Assembly (NCBI GenBank): GCA_021166725.1
Contig: JAJPES010000041.1
Span: 1-64,000 of the forward strand
DNA length: 64,000 nt
Reading direction: 5' to 3'
From: Burkholderiaceae bacterium
Lineage (GTDB): Bacteria > Pseudomonadota > Gammaproteobacteria > Burkholderiales > Burkholderiaceae_E
Shown here: one piece after another, positions 63,575 through 64,000 of the stretch
Numbering within the stretch: the first letter of the stretch is position 1
How the letters are laid out: every line of letters begins with the position of its first letter
Position numbers and translations under genes: made by a program
The notes under the pieces: model-generated
What the model was told of the DNA's origin: nothing
Seen by the model: the letters and a program-made list of their open reading frames with translations, nothing else
The model's database searches: none

Positions 63575-63808
63575 TCAGGCCTCGCCGCGTGCGCGCAGAT
63601 CGGCCAGCACCACGTCGATGCCTTTCTTGTCGATCAGCCGCAGCGCGGCGTTGCTCACGCGCAGGCGGATCCAGCGATTCTCGCTCTCGATCCAGAAGCG
63701 GCGGCTCTGAAGGTTCGGCAGGAAGCGGCGCTTCGTCTTGTTGTTCGCGTGCGAAACGTTGTTGCCGACCATCGGCGCCTTGCCGGTGACTTGACAGACT
63801 CGGGACAT
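63575..63808 (-). CDS. rpmB: 50S ribosomal protein L28
   Basis: A 77-aa protein with the [20 protein letters not shown] start and [13 protein letters not shown], the typical gammaproteobacterial/betaproteobacterial length. It lacks the extra zinc cysteines. TATAAT on the minus strand at 63840-63845 is its likely -10, next to a G-rich repeat. Confidence 0.96.
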   Translation of the reverse strand: MSRVCQVTGKAPMVGNNVSHANNKTKRRFLPNLQSRRFWIESENRWIRLRVSNAALRLIDKKGIDVVLADLRARGEA

Positions 63809-63839
63809 GACGTGTGTCCGGTGTGAAGCAAAGCCGGTA

Positions 63840-63845
63840 ATTATA
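63840..63845 (-). promoter_or_regulatory. TATAAT -10 box for rpmB
   Basis: A perfect TATAAT on the minus strand 31 nt before the rpmB start codon. The -35 region falls at the edge of the purine repeat at 63851-63893 and does not resemble TTGACA. Confidence 0.5.
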
Positions 63846-63850
63846 GCAGC

Positions 63851-63893
63851 AAGGGAGACAGGAGAGGGGGAGGGAGAAGGGGGAAGGGAAAAA
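63851..63893. repeat. G-rich purine repeat upstream of rpmB
   Basis: Plus-strand units GGGAGAC, GGGGGAGG, GGGAGAAG, GGGGGAAG, then GGGAAAAAGCCTCGG. The AAAAGCCTCG core is the complement of the CGAGGCTTTT core between the paired arms at 18611 and 24046, so this is a half-copy of the family. The window ends before any facing arm could be seen. Confidence 0.65.
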
Positions 63894-64000
63894 GCCTCGG
63901 CTGTCCCGCGTCGCGTGCCCTAGCTGCCGGCGAGCGACGGCAAAGCAGCCAGGAATGTGCGTCTTACGCGCGTTCCGGCACGCCGCTATCCCTACGCCGA

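Overview
The window is one continuous GC-rich bacterial chromosome segment packed with genes on both strands. It most likely comes from a betaproteobacterium, probably in the order Burkholderiales. The evidence is the gene orders exbB-exbD-lpxK-ycaR-kdsB-(adk) and ribF-ileS-lspA-(coaBC)-dut, an EarP-type elongation factor P carrying Arg32, a Bug/TctAB tripartite tricarboxylate transporter, and a DUF3182-like gene paired with a hydrolase. No rRNA, tRNA, CRISPR array, prophage or complete insertion sequence was seen.

Layout. 0-9.1 kb, minus strand: an ahpC-ahpD peroxide-defence pair with an OxyR-like four-half-site operator, then a compact lipid A aminoarabinose operon (arnT-B-C-A1-A2-D, with ArnA split into two genes) and yajQ. 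9.2-13.2 kb: a DUF3182-like/hydrolase pair facing an ABC-F ATPase (uup). 13.2-17.5 kb: arginine biosynthesis genes argG, argF and argD, with a small conserved ORF and a 158-bp inverted-repeat element upstream of argG. 17.7-24 kb: a response regulator, then ggt, a KTSC-domain gene, earP and efp, and a divergent amidase. 24-28.7 kb: a short-chain dehydrogenase, a SirB1-like gene, a K+-independent H+-pyrophosphatase and adk. 28.8-32.5 kb: envelope genes exbB-exbD-lpxK-ycaR-kdsB. 32.8-37.1 kb: xseA, sodB, a GlsB-type membrane protein, a DUF192 protein and icd. 37.1-42.1 kb: a decayed toxin-antitoxin remnant, tctB-tctA, and an opposing sulfatase plus Bug receptor. 42.3-46.1 kb: a hypothetical gene, cspA, clpS-clpA. 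46.2-48.9 kb: a tetraheme NapC-like cytochrome, a c4-like diheme cytochrome and a flavocytochrome c sulfide dehydrogenase flavoprotein, a probable sulfide-oxidation unit. 49-53 kb: dsbB-tal, a flavodoxin-like protein, a zinc-ribbon protein, dut and coaBC. 53.2-59.4 kb: mscS, lspA, a small membrane protein, ileS and ribF. 59.5-63.2 kb: purN, an RsmB/NOP-type RNA methyltransferase, panB and an SDR. 63.3-63.8 kb: rpmB-rpmG.

Most genes are core metabolism and envelope biogenesis, often translationally coupled by ATGA, GTGA or TTGA overlaps. The unusual signals are three. First, a dispersed family of G-rich heptamer repeats (GGGTGAA or GGGGGAA units), often as paired inverted arms around a conserved core between genes; it reads as an uncharacterised intergenic repeat with G-quadruplex and hairpin potential. 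Second, an in-frame amber codon splits the normally essential coaBC gene exactly where a conserved lysine is expected. Third, a frameshifted antitoxin lies beside a truncated toxin. Operon membership, regulation and physiological roles are inferences from layout and family knowledge.
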